A DNA stretch of 20,874 bases from JAGOTN01 sp964538345 (GTDB taxonomy: Bacteria > Patescibacteriota > Minisyncoccia > Phycocordibacterales > JAACPR01): NCBI GenBank assembly GCA_964538345.1, contig CAZIFF010000015.1, positions 1-20,874 on the forward strand. Reading direction: 5' to 3'. This document shows, piece after piece, positions 20,758 to 20,874 of the stretch (the first letter of the stretch is position 1; the number at the start of each line of letters is the position of its first letter). Made by a program: the position numbers and the translations under genes. The notes beneath the pieces were generated by a model. That model ran no database searches. It saw only the letters and a program-made list of their open reading frames with translations, and was not told the origin of the DNA.

Positions 20758-20874
20758 TTATTGTCCTATTTTTAAAATAATAGGTGCTAATTTACCACAC
20801 TTTAAAGAAAAACCCAAAGATTTATCAAATAATAAATTAAACTTACAACCCGCTTTATCTTTAGTTTTATTTAA
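20758..20874 (-). CDS. Possible C-terminal end of an unrecognised gene (cut by window edge)
   Basis: A minus-strand frame stays open for 38 codons from the right edge to TAA at 20758-20760, ending GKLAPIILKIGQ. It stops two bases before the pyk ATG, the tight spacing seen between other genes here, and carries the pyk Shine-Dalgarno sequence in its last codons. I do not recognise the sequence. A frame of this length can occur by chance in AT-rich DNA, so it could instead be an intergenic leader of pyk. Confidence 0.4.
   Translation of the reverse strand, partial: LNKTKDKAGCKFNLLFDKSLGFSLKCGKLAPIILKIGQ

Noticed and set aside
1..20874. CRISPR array, insertion sequence, tRNA or rRNA
   Set aside because: I looked for regularly spaced repeats, transposase frames with terminal repeats and RNA-gene motifs and saw none.

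Overview
The window is AT-rich DNA that uses the standard bacterial code: TGA is a true stop in several ATGA start/stop overlaps, which argues against the recoded Gracilibacteria and Absconditabacteria. Few genes have a Shine-Dalgarno sequence and most are packed end to end on the minus strand. The gene types are a tiny Lys/Ala-rich histone-H1-like protein, a Wzy/WaaL-type membrane protein with a TPR tail, a soluble VirD4-like ATPase, a short RsmI and a DUF4015 protein. This mixture suggests a member of the Candidate Phyla Radiation (Patescibacteria, Parcubacteria/Nomurabacteria-like). That placement is inference; no rRNA or ribosomal protein is present.

Layout. Bases 1-360 hold the N-terminus of secA (minus). 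Bases 361-1149 are mostly non-coding and unusually rich in signals: an intrinsic terminator, a 40-residue H1-like gene with its own promoter, a perfect DnaA box beside very AT-rich repeats, a 40-bp perfect palindrome that works as a terminator, and two short predicted RNA units. Each RNA unit has a good promoter and an intrinsic terminator, and the two carry stretches complementary to each other. Bases 1150-3285 (minus) encode an O-antigen ligase/polymerase-like protein, and 3334-4596 (plus, the only plus-strand gene) a Wzx-type flippase.

Bases 4588-15266 are a dense minus-strand glycan cluster of ten genes: five GT4 glycosyltransferases, one further GT-B-like enzyme, one GT2, one exostosin (GT47) and three methyltransferases would total eleven catalytic types, but the genes counted individually are GT-B-like, GT2, FkbM methyltransferase, GT4, methyltransferase, exostosin, methyltransferase, GT4, GT4, GT4 and GT4, that is eleven genes. 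Upstream in the same direction lie a VirD4/TraG-like ATPase with an Asn-rich tail (15285-17108), a DUF4015 glycoside-hydrolase-like protein, a 77-residue two-TM protein, rsmI, pyruvate kinase and the tail of a further possible gene at the right edge.

Working together, the glycosyltransferases and methyltransferases would build and decorate a lipid-linked surface glycan, the flippase would move it across the membrane and the WaaL/Wzy-like protein would polymerise or attach it. No sugar-nucleotide synthesis genes and no initiating phosphoglycosyltransferase lie in the window, so precursors must come from elsewhere in the genome or from a partner cell. The most unusual signals are the complementary small-RNA pair near 787-1143, the long perfect palindromes (one 46 bp long inside a glycosyltransferase gene), promoters placed so close to start codons that the mRNAs should be almost leaderless, and a pyruvate kinase with Trp where an active-site Arg is expected.
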